DNA of 64,000 nt from Treponema sp. (GCA_017381365.1 JAFOCI010000056.1:42559-106558); one strand, 5' to 3'; counted from the first letter of the stretch, positions 1 through 9,705 are shown. The notes: a model not told the origin generated them from the letters alone. Numbers and translations: made by a program.

Positions 1-14
1 AAAAAGGAATATAT

Positions 15-1820
15 ATGGATATGAAATTTAAGCGCAATTTTTGTATTGTTGCGCATATTGACCACGGTAAATCAACGCTGTCTGACAGACTTATTCAGAA
101 ATCCAAGATTATTGATGATCGAAAAATGAAAAATCAAATTCTTGATAGTATGGATATTGAAAGAGAACGTGGAATTACAATTAAAAGTCAGGCTGTAACA
201 ATTCCATACCATGCAAAAGATGGTAATGATTATGAGCTGAACTTTGTAGATACGCCGGGTCATGTTGACTTTTCTTATGAAGTAAGTCGAGCCATTGCAT
301 CTTGTGAAGGAGCTCTTCTTTTGATTGATGCTAGTCAGGGTGTAGAAAGTCAGACAGTTTCAAATATGTATATGGCTTTGGAACAGGATCTTGAGATTGT
401 TCCTGTAATTAATAAGATTGATCTTCCTTCTGCTGATATTCCTTCTTGTCGTGCTCAGATAGATAAGGAGCTTGGACTTGACGACTCATTGACTCAGCTT
501 GTTTCTGCAAAAAGCGGAGAAGGTGTAGATGAACTTCTTGAGGCTATTGTAAATTATTTTCCAGCTCCAACAGGAGATCCAAAAGCTCCATTACAGGCTT
601 TGATTTTTGACTGTCATTATGATGTTTACCGCGGTGTTGTTGTTCATGTACGTGTAAAAGAAGGTACTCTTAAGACGGGCGATGTAATCAAAATGATGAG
701 CACTGGACTTGAATATAAGGTTGAGCAGTGCGGTATCTTTAAGATTGATTATGAAGAAACAGGTAAGCTTGAAGCTGGTGATGTTGGTTATATTATTTCT
801 GGATTGAAAACTGTAAGTGATGTAAATGTGGGTGATACAGTTACAAGTACAGTAAATCCTGCAGCAGCACCCCTTGCTGGATTCAAGGAAGTAAAACCTG
901 TCGTTTATTCTTCAATCTATCCGATGGATTCTAATGATTATGAAGAACTTAAATCTTCTATAGAAAAGCTTAAGCTTAATGATGCAAGTCTTGTTTACGA
1001 AAAGGATAATTCTTTGGCGCTGGGAAATGGTTTCCGCTGTGGTTTTCTAGGGCTTCTGCATCTTGAGATTATTCAGGAACGTCTTGAAAGGGATTATGAT
1101 CAGGCAATTATCTTTACTGCTCCAAGTGTACGCTATCATGTTGTTTTAACAGATGGCAGCGAAATTTATGTTGATAATCCAAGTGAATACCCTCAAGGAC
1201 GAATTCAAACTGCAGAAGAACCGTATATAAAGGCAACTATTATTACACCTGCTGCATATCTGGGTTCTCTTATGGAATTGTGTAAGATGAAGCGTGGAAC
1301 TCAGACAAATATGCAGTATCTGGATGAAAAGCGCGTAGAACTTACCTATGAAATGCCACTGGCAGAAGTTCTGTTTGATTTTTATGATAAGCTTAAGAGT
1401 TACAGTCGCGGTTACGCATCTTTTGATTACGAAATTATTGGATATCGTCTTACAGATCTTGCTAAAGTTGATATGCTTTTGAACAGTAAGCCGGTTGATG
1501 CACTTTCTTTTTTGTGTTATAAGCCAAGTGCAGCTGACCGTGCTCGTAAAGTGTGCGAACGTCTTAAAAATGAAATTAGTCATCAGCAATTCAAAGTTGC
1601 AATTCAGGGTGCTATCGGTGGACAGATTATTGCCCGCGAAACAGTCAGTGCGTACCGTAAGGATGTTCTTGCAAAATGTTATGGTGGTGATATTACACGT
1701 AAACGTAAACTTCTTGAAAAACAGAAAGAAGGTAAGAAGCGCATGAAGATGTTTGGAGATGTTGAACTTCCTCAGAGCGCATTCCTTGCAGTATTAAAAG
1801 ATAACGAAGCTGATAATTAA
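15..1820 (+). CDS. lepA: Elongation factor 4 (LepA), ribosomal back-translocase GTPase
   Basis: Translational GTPase of 601 aa that binds the ribosome and helps remobilise stalled elongation complexes. The G1 loop AHIDHGKST is at residues 13-21, RGIT of switch I at 52-55, DTPGH at 79-83 and NKID at 133-136. The C-terminal end carries the basic LepA-specific stretch (EKQKEGKKRMK), which separates it from EF-G. Length is normal for LepA. An AAGGA six bases before the ATG at 15 supports this start; a second in-frame ATG at 21 is possible. The next gene is convergent, so lepA is the last gene of its transcript here. Confidence 0.97.
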   Translation: MDMKFKRNFCIVAHIDHGKSTLSDRLIQKSKIIDDRKMKNQILDSMDIERERGITIKSQAVTIPYHAKDGNDYELNFVDTPGHVDFSYEVSRAIASCEGALLLIDASQGVESQTVSNMYMALEQDLEIVPVINKIDLPSADIPSCRAQIDKELGLDDSLTQLVSAKSGEGVDELLEAIVNYFPAPTGDPKAPLQALIFDCHYDVYRGVVVHVRVKEGTLKTGDVIKMMSTGLEYKVEQCGIFKIDYEETGKLEAGDVGYIISGLKTVSDVNVGDTVTSTVNPAAAPLAGFKEVKPVVYSSIYPMDSNDYEELKSSIEKLKLNDASLVYEKDNSLALGNGFRCGFLGLLHLEIIQERLERDYDQAIIFTAPSVRYHVVLTDGSEIYVDNPSEYPQGRIQTAEEPYIKATIITPAAYLGSLMELCKMKRGTQTNMQYLDEKRVELTYEMPLAEVLFDFYDKLKSYSRGYASFDYEIIGYRLTDLAKVDMLLNSKPVDALSFLCYKPSAADRARKVCERLKNEISHQQFKVAIQGAIGGQIIARETVSAYRKDVLAKCYGGDITRKRKLLEKQKEGKKRMKMFGDVELPQSAFLAVLKDNEADN

Positions 1821-1859
1821 CAGAAAAAAAACGGCTGTTCAGTTAGGCTTATCATTTTT

Positions 1860-3452
1860 TTACTTTAAAATTTTCAAAAAAAAGTCAATCTGAACTCTTA
1901 TCCTGTTTAAGAAATCCTGGGAAAGATTCAGCTGATAGCCATCTGGAAAATGAAGAAAAAGATACTCTCGTTTTTTCAGTAGTTTGATGATTTCTTCTTT
2001 CCGGCTATCTTCGTTCAATACAATTTTCCCTGTAAAAATGTCTTTTAATCTTAATAGAGCATTCTTTTCCTGCAAGATGAATTCTTCAATTTGTTTGTCA
2101 CTTTTTTTTCTTTGGGAAGTGATTGTAAAATTTTCATTTGTATTGTCGCACTCTGCAATCTCTTTTGCAGAAATATTAAGGTTTATTCCGCTTTTTCCAA
2201 CATCAAAAAGATTTTTAGTGCCAGAATATCTGTAGGAAAAAAGCTGTGAGTAATTATTCAGGGTGGTAGTTGTTATAATCGGGTTGTTGTTTTTACCAAT
2301 TATTTTTTTTGCATCATCATTAAAACTGCTGCCAAAGGATTCAACGCCAATTAACCTGTTATTATTGAATCTTCTGTTTTTTTCGTGAAAAGAACCTTTT
2401 GCGTGGGTTTGGCCAATAGAATATGAAAAATCCATTCCTGTAATGTAGACAGGAACATTTTCGTCTTGACGTATTTTGAGTGCTGTTTCCACGGCACTTA
2501 AGCCAACAGAGCCAAGAGGAGGAATAACATTGGTCAAGAGTTGGTTTTTTATCATTTCAGACAGAAAATCTGATTCGCAGAATTTAGTAGTATAAAAAAT
2601 ATTTTTGTCTGGAGTAAGCTTTGTAACATTTGGGTTTGTGCTGGCACTTACAAAAAGATAATCATAAAAATCTGAGCAGCCAGTAAACGCCCTTATAATG
2701 ATATCCTGTGCTTCTTCGCAAATTACAGCATCAGGACGGATGTTTAATGATTTCATTGTCTGAAGAATTGCATCAACAGCAAGAATAAAAAATCTGCTTT
2801 TCTTATTTTTTATGGAAAGTAAGGTTTCCAGCGCGCTTTCTCCTGCACCGATAACAATGATTGGTTTGTTTGTTTTTACAATGTTATTAGAACTGCAAAA
2901 AAGTTTTAGATTGCGAAAAATGTTTGCACAGTAACGTCTGCCAAATTTTACAAGAGTAATTCTGTTTTTCCAGAATTGAGCAACAGAATTCTGGCAGGCC
3001 TGGAATAATTTTGAATATAAGTCCTGATAAAACTGAGTTCCTCCGCTAAAATCAATGCGAATACATCTTCTGAATTGCCCTTTGTTGATGCTGCTTATTA
3101 ATTCTGGAAGAGCAAAAAGTTTTTCTGGAGAAACAAATGTCATCAACGGATTATTTTTTAAGGAATCTGTAAATACATTTTGTTCTTCAAATTCGTATAA
3201 ATTCTTATCTGCTTCTACTGCAATAACAATACAATTTTCTTCAATCTTTTTCAGCAATTCTTGAAGTCCGTAATTTAATGCAGGAGAAAAACAAAGAATA
3301 ATTGTTCCTGGAAGAACTTGAAGATTCTGCAGAATAGTTAAAATATTTTTTGAAGGATTATATTTTGAATAGAGAAATTTAGATTTGTATTGAATGGAAA
3401 AGCCCTGCTCAGTTTTAATTAAGCAGGGCTTTTCATTTGTTGAATCAATCAT
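1860..3452 (-). CDS. DUF115 / MptE-like protein (6-hydroxymethylpterin pyrophosphokinase fold)
   Basis: A 530-aa protein resembling the DUF115 family found in spirochaete and epsilonproteobacterial motility accessory (Maf-like) proteins. The central part has the family pattern: a GAGES loop after a hydrophobic strand (about residues 203-212), then a VDA-x-LQ segment and a DAVICEE segment, as in MptE-like folds. Some family members attach nonulosonic acids to flagellin; this one's substrate cannot be read from sequence. It starts 6 bp after the upstream foldase gene with no Shine-Dalgarno, so translational coupling is likely. A perfect 12-bp inverted repeat lies within codons 7-18. Family assignment is fairly sure, function is not. 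Confidence 0.7.
   Translation of the reverse strand: MIDSTNEKPCLIKTEQGFSIQYKSKFLYSKYNPSKNILTILQNLQVLPGTIILCFSPALNYGLQELLKKIEENCIVIAVEADKNLYEFEEQNVFTDSLKNNPLMTFVSPEKLFALPELISSINKGQFRRCIRIDFSGGTQFYQDLYSKLFQACQNSVAQFWKNRITLVKFGRRYCANIFRNLKLFCSSNNIVKTNKPIIVIGAGESALETLLSIKNKKSRFFILAVDAILQTMKSLNIRPDAVICEEAQDIIIRAFTGCSDFYDYLFVSASTNPNVTKLTPDKNIFYTTKFCESDFLSEMIKNQLLTNVIPPLGSVGLSAVETALKIRQDENVPVYITGMDFSYSIGQTHAKGSFHEKNRRFNNNRLIGVESFGSSFNDDAKKIIGKNNNPIITTTTLNNYSQLFSYRYSGTKNLFDVGKSGINLNISAKEIAECDNTNENFTITSQRKKSDKQIEEFILQEKNALLRLKDIFTGKIVLNEDSRKEEIIKLLKKREYLFLHFPDGYQLNLSQDFLNRIRVQIDFFLKILK
3398..3433 (-). terminator. Terminator-like hairpin inside the start of the DUF115 gene
   Basis: A perfect 12-bp inverted repeat, AAAAGCCCTGCT (3398-3409) and AGCAGGGCTTTT (3422-3433), with a 12-nt loop. 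On the minus strand the stem ends in TTTT, like an intrinsic terminator with a short U-tract. It falls within codons 7-18 of the DUF115 reading frame, so readthrough is needed to express that gene. Confidence 0.5.
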
Positions 3453-3458
3453 TAACTG

Positions 3459-4943
3459 TTAGTTGTTGTTCATCATATATTTGAAGAAAACTTCAGAAAG
3501 ATTGTTTTCAAGTTTTGGACTTGCAAGCAAAGCTGCCTGTGCAGAAGAAGCATCATAATTTGAAAGTTCATCTTTAAGAGCTTCTGCAGGAATAGGATCT
3601 GCAGGTTTTACGTTTTCTTTTGTAAGCTGAAGAACAAGAATGTTGCGTCCATTTACAATTGGAGCAGAAAAATCACCGGCTTTAAGCTTGCTTACGGCTT
3701 TAAGGAATGTTTCGTTTGTAGAAGCACCAGAAAGACCATCAAGACTTGTATTCAATTTGCTGATTACAGAAAGATCTCCATAGTTTACTGGGAATGCAGG
3801 TATTTCTACTTTCTTTGCATTGAACTGTGTTACGGCTGCATCGAATTTTTTAGATTTAGCAACTTCAACAAAGTCATTTGCGCGTTTTGTGTAGTATTCT
3901 TCAATTATACTGAATTCATTTGAAGTAAGATAATTGTAAACTGTGTTGATTGTTGCAGTATCCTTGAAATCTGGTTGAACGGCTTCTGAATCAACTCTGA
4001 AAATTGTGTAGCCAACAGATGTTTTTACAGGTTCGCTTACAGCATCAACAGCAAGTGCTGTAATTTTTGCCATATCTTCTTTGTTTGAAAGGAACTTTTC
4101 AATCTGGAAATGATACTTATTATTAATTTTTCCAGAATCTGTTGATGAATATGACTTATTTGAATACTGAGCAACTGCATCAACGAATGTGATTTCGTTA
4201 TTTGCGATACGCTTAGCAACTGTGTCAGCCTTTGCTTTATCATCTACAGTGATTACAGAAAAATCATATTTTACAAACTTTTCAGAATTAGCTTTTCCGT
4301 AAGCAATCTTTTCGCTTTCTGGATATTCATTCATATTGAATACAGCCATATTAAAACTTTTCTGATTTTCGCCCATTTTTTCAATAAATGCTGTTTCTGC
4401 ATCAGAAGATTTTAATCCGTAAAGAGTATCTTTTCCTAAAGCTGTCTGACCACCAAATGAGTCTTCCTGGTAGCGTGAAGTTGTAAGAGTTTCTTTGATT
4501 TCATTTCTCAAAGATTCTACTCTGGATGGATTGTCTTTCAATGCAATTTTGTAAAGCTTAGATGAATATTTTCCAGTTTCATCTGCAAAGTAAGGCATCA
4601 TTGCTCTGTTGATTGCAGTTTTTGGAACTTCGTAACCACTTTTCTTAACTGCTTTTTTAAATGCAAGCTGACTTACTGTAGTGTTGAATGCATAGTTGAA
4701 AATGTAGTAATAGTTTGAGTTGTTGATTTCTATTCCCTGATTTTTGTAATAATCAGCATAGCGTGCAACATAGTTTGAGAAATCCGAATTCTGTTCATAT
4801 CTGATTTCTGTTCCGTCATATTTTCCGAATGGTGGAAGACTCTGCTGCAACTTTCCACCCGCAAAAATTGGTACGAGAACAAAGATAAAGGCTGCAATGA
4901 ACAAAATAATCAAAGAGCCGATTGTGTAAACACTTCTTTTCAT
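3459..4943 (-). CDS. Membrane-anchored peptidyl-prolyl isomerase/chaperone, PpiD/SurA-like
   Basis: A 494-aa protein with one N-terminal hydrophobic segment (about residues 8-28) and no obvious cleavage site, so probably anchored in the inner membrane facing the periplasm. The N-terminal region up to about residue 170 is SurA_N-like helical sequence. A parvulin-like stretch follows (about 225-330, with the VSEPVKTSVGYTIFRVD motif). This matches PpiD-type foldases that help outer-membrane and periplasmic proteins fold. The parvulin part is degenerate, so it may be mainly a chaperone. The start is supported by AAGGAAA upstream. It is first in a two-gene unit with the DUF115 gene. Confidence 0.75.
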   Translation of the reverse strand: MKRSVYTIGSLIILFIAAFIFVLVPIFAGGKLQQSLPPFGKYDGTEIRYEQNSDFSNYVARYADYYKNQGIEINNSNYYYIFNYAFNTTVSQLAFKKAVKKSGYEVPKTAINRAMMPYFADETGKYSSKLYKIALKDNPSRVESLRNEIKETLTTSRYQEDSFGGQTALGKDTLYGLKSSDAETAFIEKMGENQKSFNMAVFNMNEYPESEKIAYGKANSEKFVKYDFSVITVDDKAKADTVAKRIANNEITFVDAVAQYSNKSYSSTDSGKINNKYHFQIEKFLSNKEDMAKITALAVDAVSEPVKTSVGYTIFRVDSEAVQPDFKDTATINTVYNYLTSNEFSIIEEYYTKRANDFVEVAKSKKFDAAVTQFNAKKVEIPAFPVNYGDLSVISKLNTSLDGLSGASTNETFLKAVSKLKAGDFSAPIVNGRNILVLQLTKENVKPADPIPAEALKDELSNYDASSAQAALLASPKLENNLSEVFFKYMMNNN

Positions 4944-4987
4944 TTTTTATTTCCTTAATTTAGTTTATTTATATAGAAAATCAATCT

Positions 4988-5016
4988 ATTTTATCACGAG
5001 TTTTGTATAAAGTAAA
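4988..5016 (-). promoter_or_regulatory. Sigma-70 promoter for the PpiD-like gene
   Basis: On the minus strand TTTACT, a 17-nt spacer and TAAAAT, with a TG one base before the -10 (extended -10). It lies about 45 bp upstream of the start codon, which has its own SD, so an ordinary leader is expected. Confidence 0.5.
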
Positions 5017-5068
5017 GAAAAACAAATTTATGTAATTTGATATGAATGGGTACATTGTGTGCTGGTAA

Positions 5069-5097
5069 TTGTAAAATTGATTCATTTTCACTAAAAT
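5069..5097 (+). promoter_or_regulatory. Sigma-70 promoter for thrA
   Basis: TTGTAA, a 17-nt spacer and TAAAAT. The predicted start site is near 5104, with a GAGG Shine-Dalgarno just before the ATG at 5128. No riboswitch-like fold was recognised in the short leader. Confidence 0.45.
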
Positions 5098-5127
5098 AAT
5101 TTATATTTTTAAATTATAGAGGTTATT

Positions 5128-7629
5128 ATGCTTACACTTAAATTTGGTGGAACATCAATGGGTAGTGCAGACCGTATGCTTGGTTCTGCAGATATCATCA
5201 TTAATCGTGCAAAAGAAGACAGGCTTTGCGTTATCGTTTCTGCTGTTGCCGGGGTTTCTAATACTCTTCAGGCAGCAATTGATGCTGGCACCACCGGGAA
5301 TACCTCTACTAATTTCGTTGAAGAGCTTAGAAAAAAGCATGAACAGATTTGTCTGGATCTTCAGTCTAAAGTAAAGGGTTTTGATGCAGAAAAGGTTCTT
5401 AACTCAATTGAACCTAATTTTGTTGAACTGGATAAGCTTCTTGCTGGTGTTGCCTGCTTTGGAGAATGTCCAGACACTGTATACTGCCGCATTATGGGTA
5501 TGGGAGAACTTCTTTCTGCTCCAATCATGGAAAATATTCTTAGAGCGAAGGAACAGAGCGTAATTCTTATTGATTCTCGTAAAGTTCTTTTTACAACAGG
5601 AAATCAAAAAGAAGGAGAAGCTGATTACGGTAGAACTGCAGAAGCTTGTCTTCCTTACCGAGATGGTGAAAATCAGAGTCAGACACGTATCTGTCTTTTC
5701 CCTGGATTTGTATGTTCATGGATTAAAGGTTCTGGTTCTGAGCCTGTCATGGGGCTTCTTGGACGCAATGGTTCAGATTTTTCTGCTGCAATCATCGGTG
5801 CTTCTCTTGGCGTAAAACGCGTAGAATTCTGGACTGATGTTGACGGTGTATATACAGCAGACCCACGAATTGTAAAGGATGCAATTCTTGTTGATGACAT
5901 GACTTATGAAGAAGCAATGGAACTTTCGTTCTTTGGTTCTAAAGTTCTTCATCCTAAGACTCTTGCACCACTTCAGGCAAAGGGAATTGAAGCCTGGTCT
6001 TTGAACAGTCATAATCCTTCTGCCCGCGGAACACGCATCGGTAAAGGTCCGTTTGAAAGCCGCGACAAGTCTTCTATCTGTGGTGTTTCTGCCCTTAAGA
6101 ATGTTTCGCTTATTTCTGTTAGTGGTACAGCAATGCGCGATAAGACTGGCATGGCAAGCCGTATATTTAATGCTGTAAGTGCAGCTGGTTCTTCTATTCT
6201 TTTGATTACTCAGTCTTCAAGTGAATATACAATTTCTTTCTGTGTAAAGGAAGCTGAATCTGAAAAAGTTCGTGATGCAGTTTCTAAGGAATTTGAACTT
6301 GAAATCCGCGAAAAAATCATCAATCCAATCATCAACAAAACTGAATGTGCAATCGTTTCTGTTGTTGGTGATGGCATGATTAAAAACCGTGGCGTTGCTG
6401 CTAAATTTATGAATGCTCTTTCAAGTCAGGATATTAATAACAAGGCTATTGCTCAGGGGTCAAGTGAAAGATGTATTTCTTCTGTAATTTCTGAAGAATA
6501 TGCAGATACAGCTGTAAAAGCAGTTCATCAGTTCTTCTTTAACACAGCTCAGACTGTTGAAGTATTTGCATTTGGTGCCGGAACAATCGGTGGAACTATG
6601 ATTGACCAGATCCGCGACCAGCATGAAAAGCTTCTTAAGCAGAATGTAGATGTTAAGGTTCTTGCAATCACAACAATTGACGGTATGAACCTTGATGAAA
6701 ATGGGCTTGATCTTACAAACTGGCGCGAAGATATGAAAAAGCCTATGTTCGCATTTGGTCCATCTAATGTTGATGATATCATTAAGTTTGTAAAGGATAA
6801 AAAACCTTTGAATCCTGTATTTGTTGACTGTACAGCTTCTTATGATTTGCCAGACCGTTATCTTGATATTTTGAATGCAGGTATGAGTATCGCAACTCCT
6901 AATAAGCGTGCAAACTCTAAGTCTATGGATTTCTACAAGGCTTTGCGTACAACTGCAAACAAGATGCACCGTCGTTTCCTTTATGAAACAAATGTTGGTG
7001 CAGGTCTTCCAATTATTGATACTTTGCAGAATCTTTATAAATCTGGTGATAAGCTTGAAAGTTTTAACGGAATTATGTCTGGTTCTCTTTCTTACATTTT
7101 TGGTAAGCTTGATGAAGGAGTTCCATTCAGCAAGGCTGTCCTTGAAGCAAAGGAACTGCGCTATACTGAACCTGATCCTCGTGATGATTTGAACGGAATG
7201 GACGTTGCCCGCAAAGGTCTTATAATTGCCCGTGAATCTGGTTTTGATATTGAACTTGACGATATTACTCTTTACAAAGTATTCCCTGATTCATTTGATT
7301 CCTCTGGAACTGTTGAAGAATTCCTTAAAAAACTTCCGGAAGTTGATGATTATTTTGCAAAGAAAATCGCAGATCTTAAGAAAGAAAATAAAGTTCTTCG
7401 CATGGGCGCAACAATCAAAGACGGAAAGGTTTCTGTTGGTATGATGGAAGTTGGTTCTGAAGATCCTTTGTATACTGTAAAAGGTGGTGAAAATGCTTTT
7501 GTATTCTATACAGAACGTTACAAGCCAATTCCTCTTACAGTTCGCGGATATGGAGCTGGTGCAGGCGTAACTGCTGCCGGTGTATTTGGAGATGTACTTA
7601 GAACTGTTTCTTTTAATCCAGAACGATAA
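5128..7629 (+). CDS. thrA: Bifunctional aspartokinase / homoserine dehydrogenase I
   Basis: Fusion enzyme of 833 aa catalysing phosphorylation of aspartate and reduction of aspartate semialdehyde to homoserine, on the route to threonine and methionine. The kinase part opens with KFGGTSMGS, has GRNGSDFSAA near residue 212 and the FWTDVDGVYTADPR substrate loop. ACT-type regulatory sequence follows (about 315-470). The dehydrogenase Rossmann motif FGAGTIGG is near residue 488, with ETNVGAGLPIIDT and the EPDPRDDLNGMD catalytic stretch further on. Length and order match E. coli ThrA, whose ACT domains mediate threonine inhibition. A GAGG box precedes the ATG, and a terminator lies 80 bp downstream. 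Confidence 0.96.
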   Translation: MLTLKFGGTSMGSADRMLGSADIIINRAKEDRLCVIVSAVAGVSNTLQAAIDAGTTGNTSTNFVEELRKKHEQICLDLQSKVKGFDAEKVLNSIEPNFVELDKLLAGVACFGECPDTVYCRIMGMGELLSAPIMENILRAKEQSVILIDSRKVLFTTGNQKEGEADYGRTAEACLPYRDGENQSQTRICLFPGFVCSWIKGSGSEPVMGLLGRNGSDFSAAIIGASLGVKRVEFWTDVDGVYTADPRIVKDAILVDDMTYEEAMELSFFGSKVLHPKTLAPLQAKGIEAWSLNSHNPSARGTRIGKGPFESRDKSSICGVSALKNVSLISVSGTAMRDKTGMASRIFNAVSAAGSSILLITQSSSEYTISFCVKEAESEKVRDAVSKEFELEIREKIINPIINKTECAIVSVVGDGMIKNRGVAAKFMNALSSQDINNKAIAQGSSERCISSVISEEYADTAVKAVHQFFFNTAQTVEVFAFGAGTIGGTMIDQIRDQHEKLLKQNVDVKVLAITTIDGMNLDENGLDLTNWREDMKKPMFAFGPSNVDDIIKFVKDKKPLNPVFVDCTASYDLPDRYLDILNAGMSIATPNKRANSKSMDFYKALRTTANKMHRRFLYETNVGAGLPIIDTLQNLYKSGDKLESFNGIMSGSLSYIFGKLDEGVPFSKAVLEAKELRYTEPDPRDDLNGMDVARKGLIIARESGFDIELDDITLYKVFPDSFDSSGTVEEFLKKLPEVDDYFAKKIADLKKENKVLRMGATIKDGKVSVGMMEVGSEDPLYTVKGGENAFVFYTERYKPIPLTVRGYGAGAGVTAAGVFGDVLRTVSFNPER

Positions 7630-7707
7630 AAGATTGCAGATGTAGTAGTTGTGAATAAGATTCTGCATTTTGTACAAATTCTGGTGCTGAATGCAGTTTT
7701 TTTGCAG

Positions 7708-7740
7708 CACACGGAATATTTTTTGTTCCGTGTGTTTTTA
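7708..7740 (+). terminator. Intrinsic terminator after thrA
   Basis: Nine-bp perfect stem CACACGGAA / TTCCGTGTG with a 9-nt loop, followed directly by TTTTTA. It ends 15 bp before the ATG of the DAHP synthase fusion gene, so it could also act as an attenuator for that gene. A further inverted pair upstream (CTGCATT near 7662, AATGCAG at 7690-7696) might form a competing structure. Confidence 0.7.
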
Positions 7741-7755
7741 TGTTTAAAGGCAGTT

Positions 7756-9705
7756 ATGGTAATTGTATTAAAAAAAGATATTTCTGAAGCTGATAAAAAA
7801 CGAATAAAAGCTTTTCTTGGCGAAAAAAACTTTAAGACAAATGAAGTTTCTGGTGAAGAAGCTTCAATTATTGCGGCTGTTGGACAGCTTAGAATTGATC
7901 CCTCTGATGTAAATCTTCTTCCTGGGGTGGAAAAGGTTATACCTATTTCAAAACCTTACAAAATGGCAAGCCGTGAATTCAAGCCGGAAAATACTGTTGT
8001 TGAACTGAATAATAATTTTGGGCAGAAAATTCGTATTGGCGGTAAGCGTATTGCAGTTATTGCAGGACCTTGTGCAGTAGAAGAAAGGGAACGGATGTTT
8101 CAGATTGCAAAGTGTGTTGCAGAGAGCGGTGCCTGCATGTTGAGAGGTGGAGCGTATAAGCCTAGAACAAGTCCTTATTCTTTTCAGGGACTGGGAGAAG
8201 AAGGCGTAAAGCTTTTGAAGGAAGCCGGTGATAAATATGGTCTTCCTGTTGTTACGGAAATTATTGCTGCAGAACATCTTTCCATAATGAAAAAATATGG
8301 AGTTGACTGTCTTCAGATTGGCGCAAGAAACATGCAGAATTTTGATCTTCTAAAAGAGGTCGGAAAATCTAAACTTCCTGTTATTTTGAAGCGTGGACTT
8401 TGCGCAACAATTGAAGAATGGCTTATGTCTGCGGAGTACCTGCTTTCTGGCGGGGCGGAAAATGTAATACTTTGCGAACGTGGAATTCGTACTTACGAGA
8501 AGGCAACAAGAAATACTCTTGATTTAAGTGCTGTTCCCGTTTTAAGGGGAATGACTCATCTTCCTGTAATAGTTGACCCGAGCCATGCGGTTGGTGTGCG
8601 TGATAAAATTTCTCCTATGGCATTGGCCGCAATAGCGTCCGGGGCAGATGGTATTGTCGTTGAAGTTCATAATTGTCCTGAAAAAGCTCTTAGTGACGGG
8701 CCTCAGGCTCTTTTGCCGGAGATGTTTGATAAGCTTATGCACGATATTGAAGCAATGGCTCCAGTTGTGGGAAAATCAGTTGTTCATATTCGTGGTGATA
8801 TTCTGGCTAAAGTTGATAAAAAAACTGTTAATGAAAAGAAAAACGGCAAAATAATCTGTGCTTATAACGGTAAGCCTGGGGCGTATGCAGAACAGGCGGT
8901 TACCAGATATTTTGACGGCGAGGCGGACAGTAAATCTGTGGAATCCTTCAGGGAAATTTTCAAGGCTGTGCTTAGTGGCGAAGCAGACTGTGGAATGGTT
9001 CCTATTGAAAATTCTCTGGCGGGTTCTGTATATCAGAATTATGATAACCTTTCTGATTTTGAAGATGTTTCGATTGTTGGCGCTCTCCATCTTAGAATTC
9101 AGCATGCACTGCTTGCTCCAAAAGGAACAACATTGGATTCAATAAAGAGGGTCTTTTCGCACCCTCAGGGGCTGGCTCAGTGTTCTAAGTTTCTTGCAAC
9201 CCGTAACTGGGAAAAAATCGATGCGTCCTCTACATCTACAGCGGCAAAAATTGTTGCAGATAAAGGTTCTGTTGAAAATGCGGCCATTGCAAGTGCGGTA
9301 ACAACTGAATATTATAATCTTGAAATTCTTCAGGAAGATATTCAGAATGACCCAAGAGATTATACAAGGTTTGTAATAATTTCTGCCAATAATAAAAAAA
9401 ATAGTGAAAAATTAAATGGTAAGCTTCCGAATATGGCGACATTTATGTTCAGTATCGAAAACAGGGCTGGGGCATTGTGCGAATGTCTTGGAATTTTTCA
9501 GAAGTATGGACTTAGTTTGTCCCGTCTGGAAAGTCGTCCTGTAAACGGTCAGCCGTGGCATTACTGGTTTTATGCAGATGCAGAACTTAAGGAATCGGAG
9601 CAGCAGTGTGAAGAATATGTACAGAAAGTTCTTGATGAACTGAAAAAATCTGTGGAAAAAATTCGTCTGCTGGGCGTTTATTCAGAAGCAGGATATAGTA
9701 TTTAA
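7756..9705 (+). CDS. Fused DAHP synthase (type I-beta) and prephenate dehydratase with ACT domain
   Basis: A 649-aa fusion of the first enzyme of the shikimate pathway with the phenylalanine-branch dehydratase. Residues 1-80 are an AroF-type ferredoxin-like regulatory domain; 85-345 are the DAHP synthase barrel (AGPCAVEERE at 103-112, RGGAYKPRTSP at 130-140, DPSHAVG at 274-280). After a 20-residue linker, 364-545 is prephenate dehydratase (VPIENSLAGS at 415-424, DYTRF at 535-539). Residues 560-649 are an ACT domain with the phenylalanine-sensing signatures GALC and ESRP. No chorismate mutase domain is present. The frame stays open upstream to 7651, but the thrA terminator lies there and homology starts at the ATG at 7756, which has AAAGG before it. 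Confidence 0.93.
   Translation: MVIVLKKDISEADKKRIKAFLGEKNFKTNEVSGEEASIIAAVGQLRIDPSDVNLLPGVEKVIPISKPYKMASREFKPENTVVELNNNFGQKIRIGGKRIAVIAGPCAVEERERMFQIAKCVAESGACMLRGGAYKPRTSPYSFQGLGEEGVKLLKEAGDKYGLPVVTEIIAAEHLSIMKKYGVDCLQIGARNMQNFDLLKEVGKSKLPVILKRGLCATIEEWLMSAEYLLSGGAENVILCERGIRTYEKATRNTLDLSAVPVLRGMTHLPVIVDPSHAVGVRDKISPMALAAIASGADGIVVEVHNCPEKALSDGPQALLPEMFDKLMHDIEAMAPVVGKSVVHIRGDILAKVDKKTVNEKKNGKIICAYNGKPGAYAEQAVTRYFDGEADSKSVESFREIFKAVLSGEADCGMVPIENSLAGSVYQNYDNLSDFEDVSIVGALHLRIQHALLAPKGTTLDSIKRVFSHPQGLAQCSKFLATRNWEKIDASSTSTAAKIVADKGSVENAAIASAVTTEYYNLEILQEDIQNDPRDYTRFVIISANNKKNSEKLNGKLPNMATFMFSIENRAGALCECLGIFQKYGLSLSRLESRPVNGQPWHYWFYADAELKESEQQCEEYVQKVLDELKKSVEKIRLLGVYSEAGYSI

Noticed and set aside
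7651..7755. In-frame upstream extension of the DAHP synthase fusion, rich in Phe codons, as a longer N-terminus or a Phe leader peptide
   Set aside because: It covers the thrA terminator, and its Phe codons come from T-rich stem-loop and T-run sequence. Family homology begins at the ATG at 7756, and no stop separates a leader from the gene.
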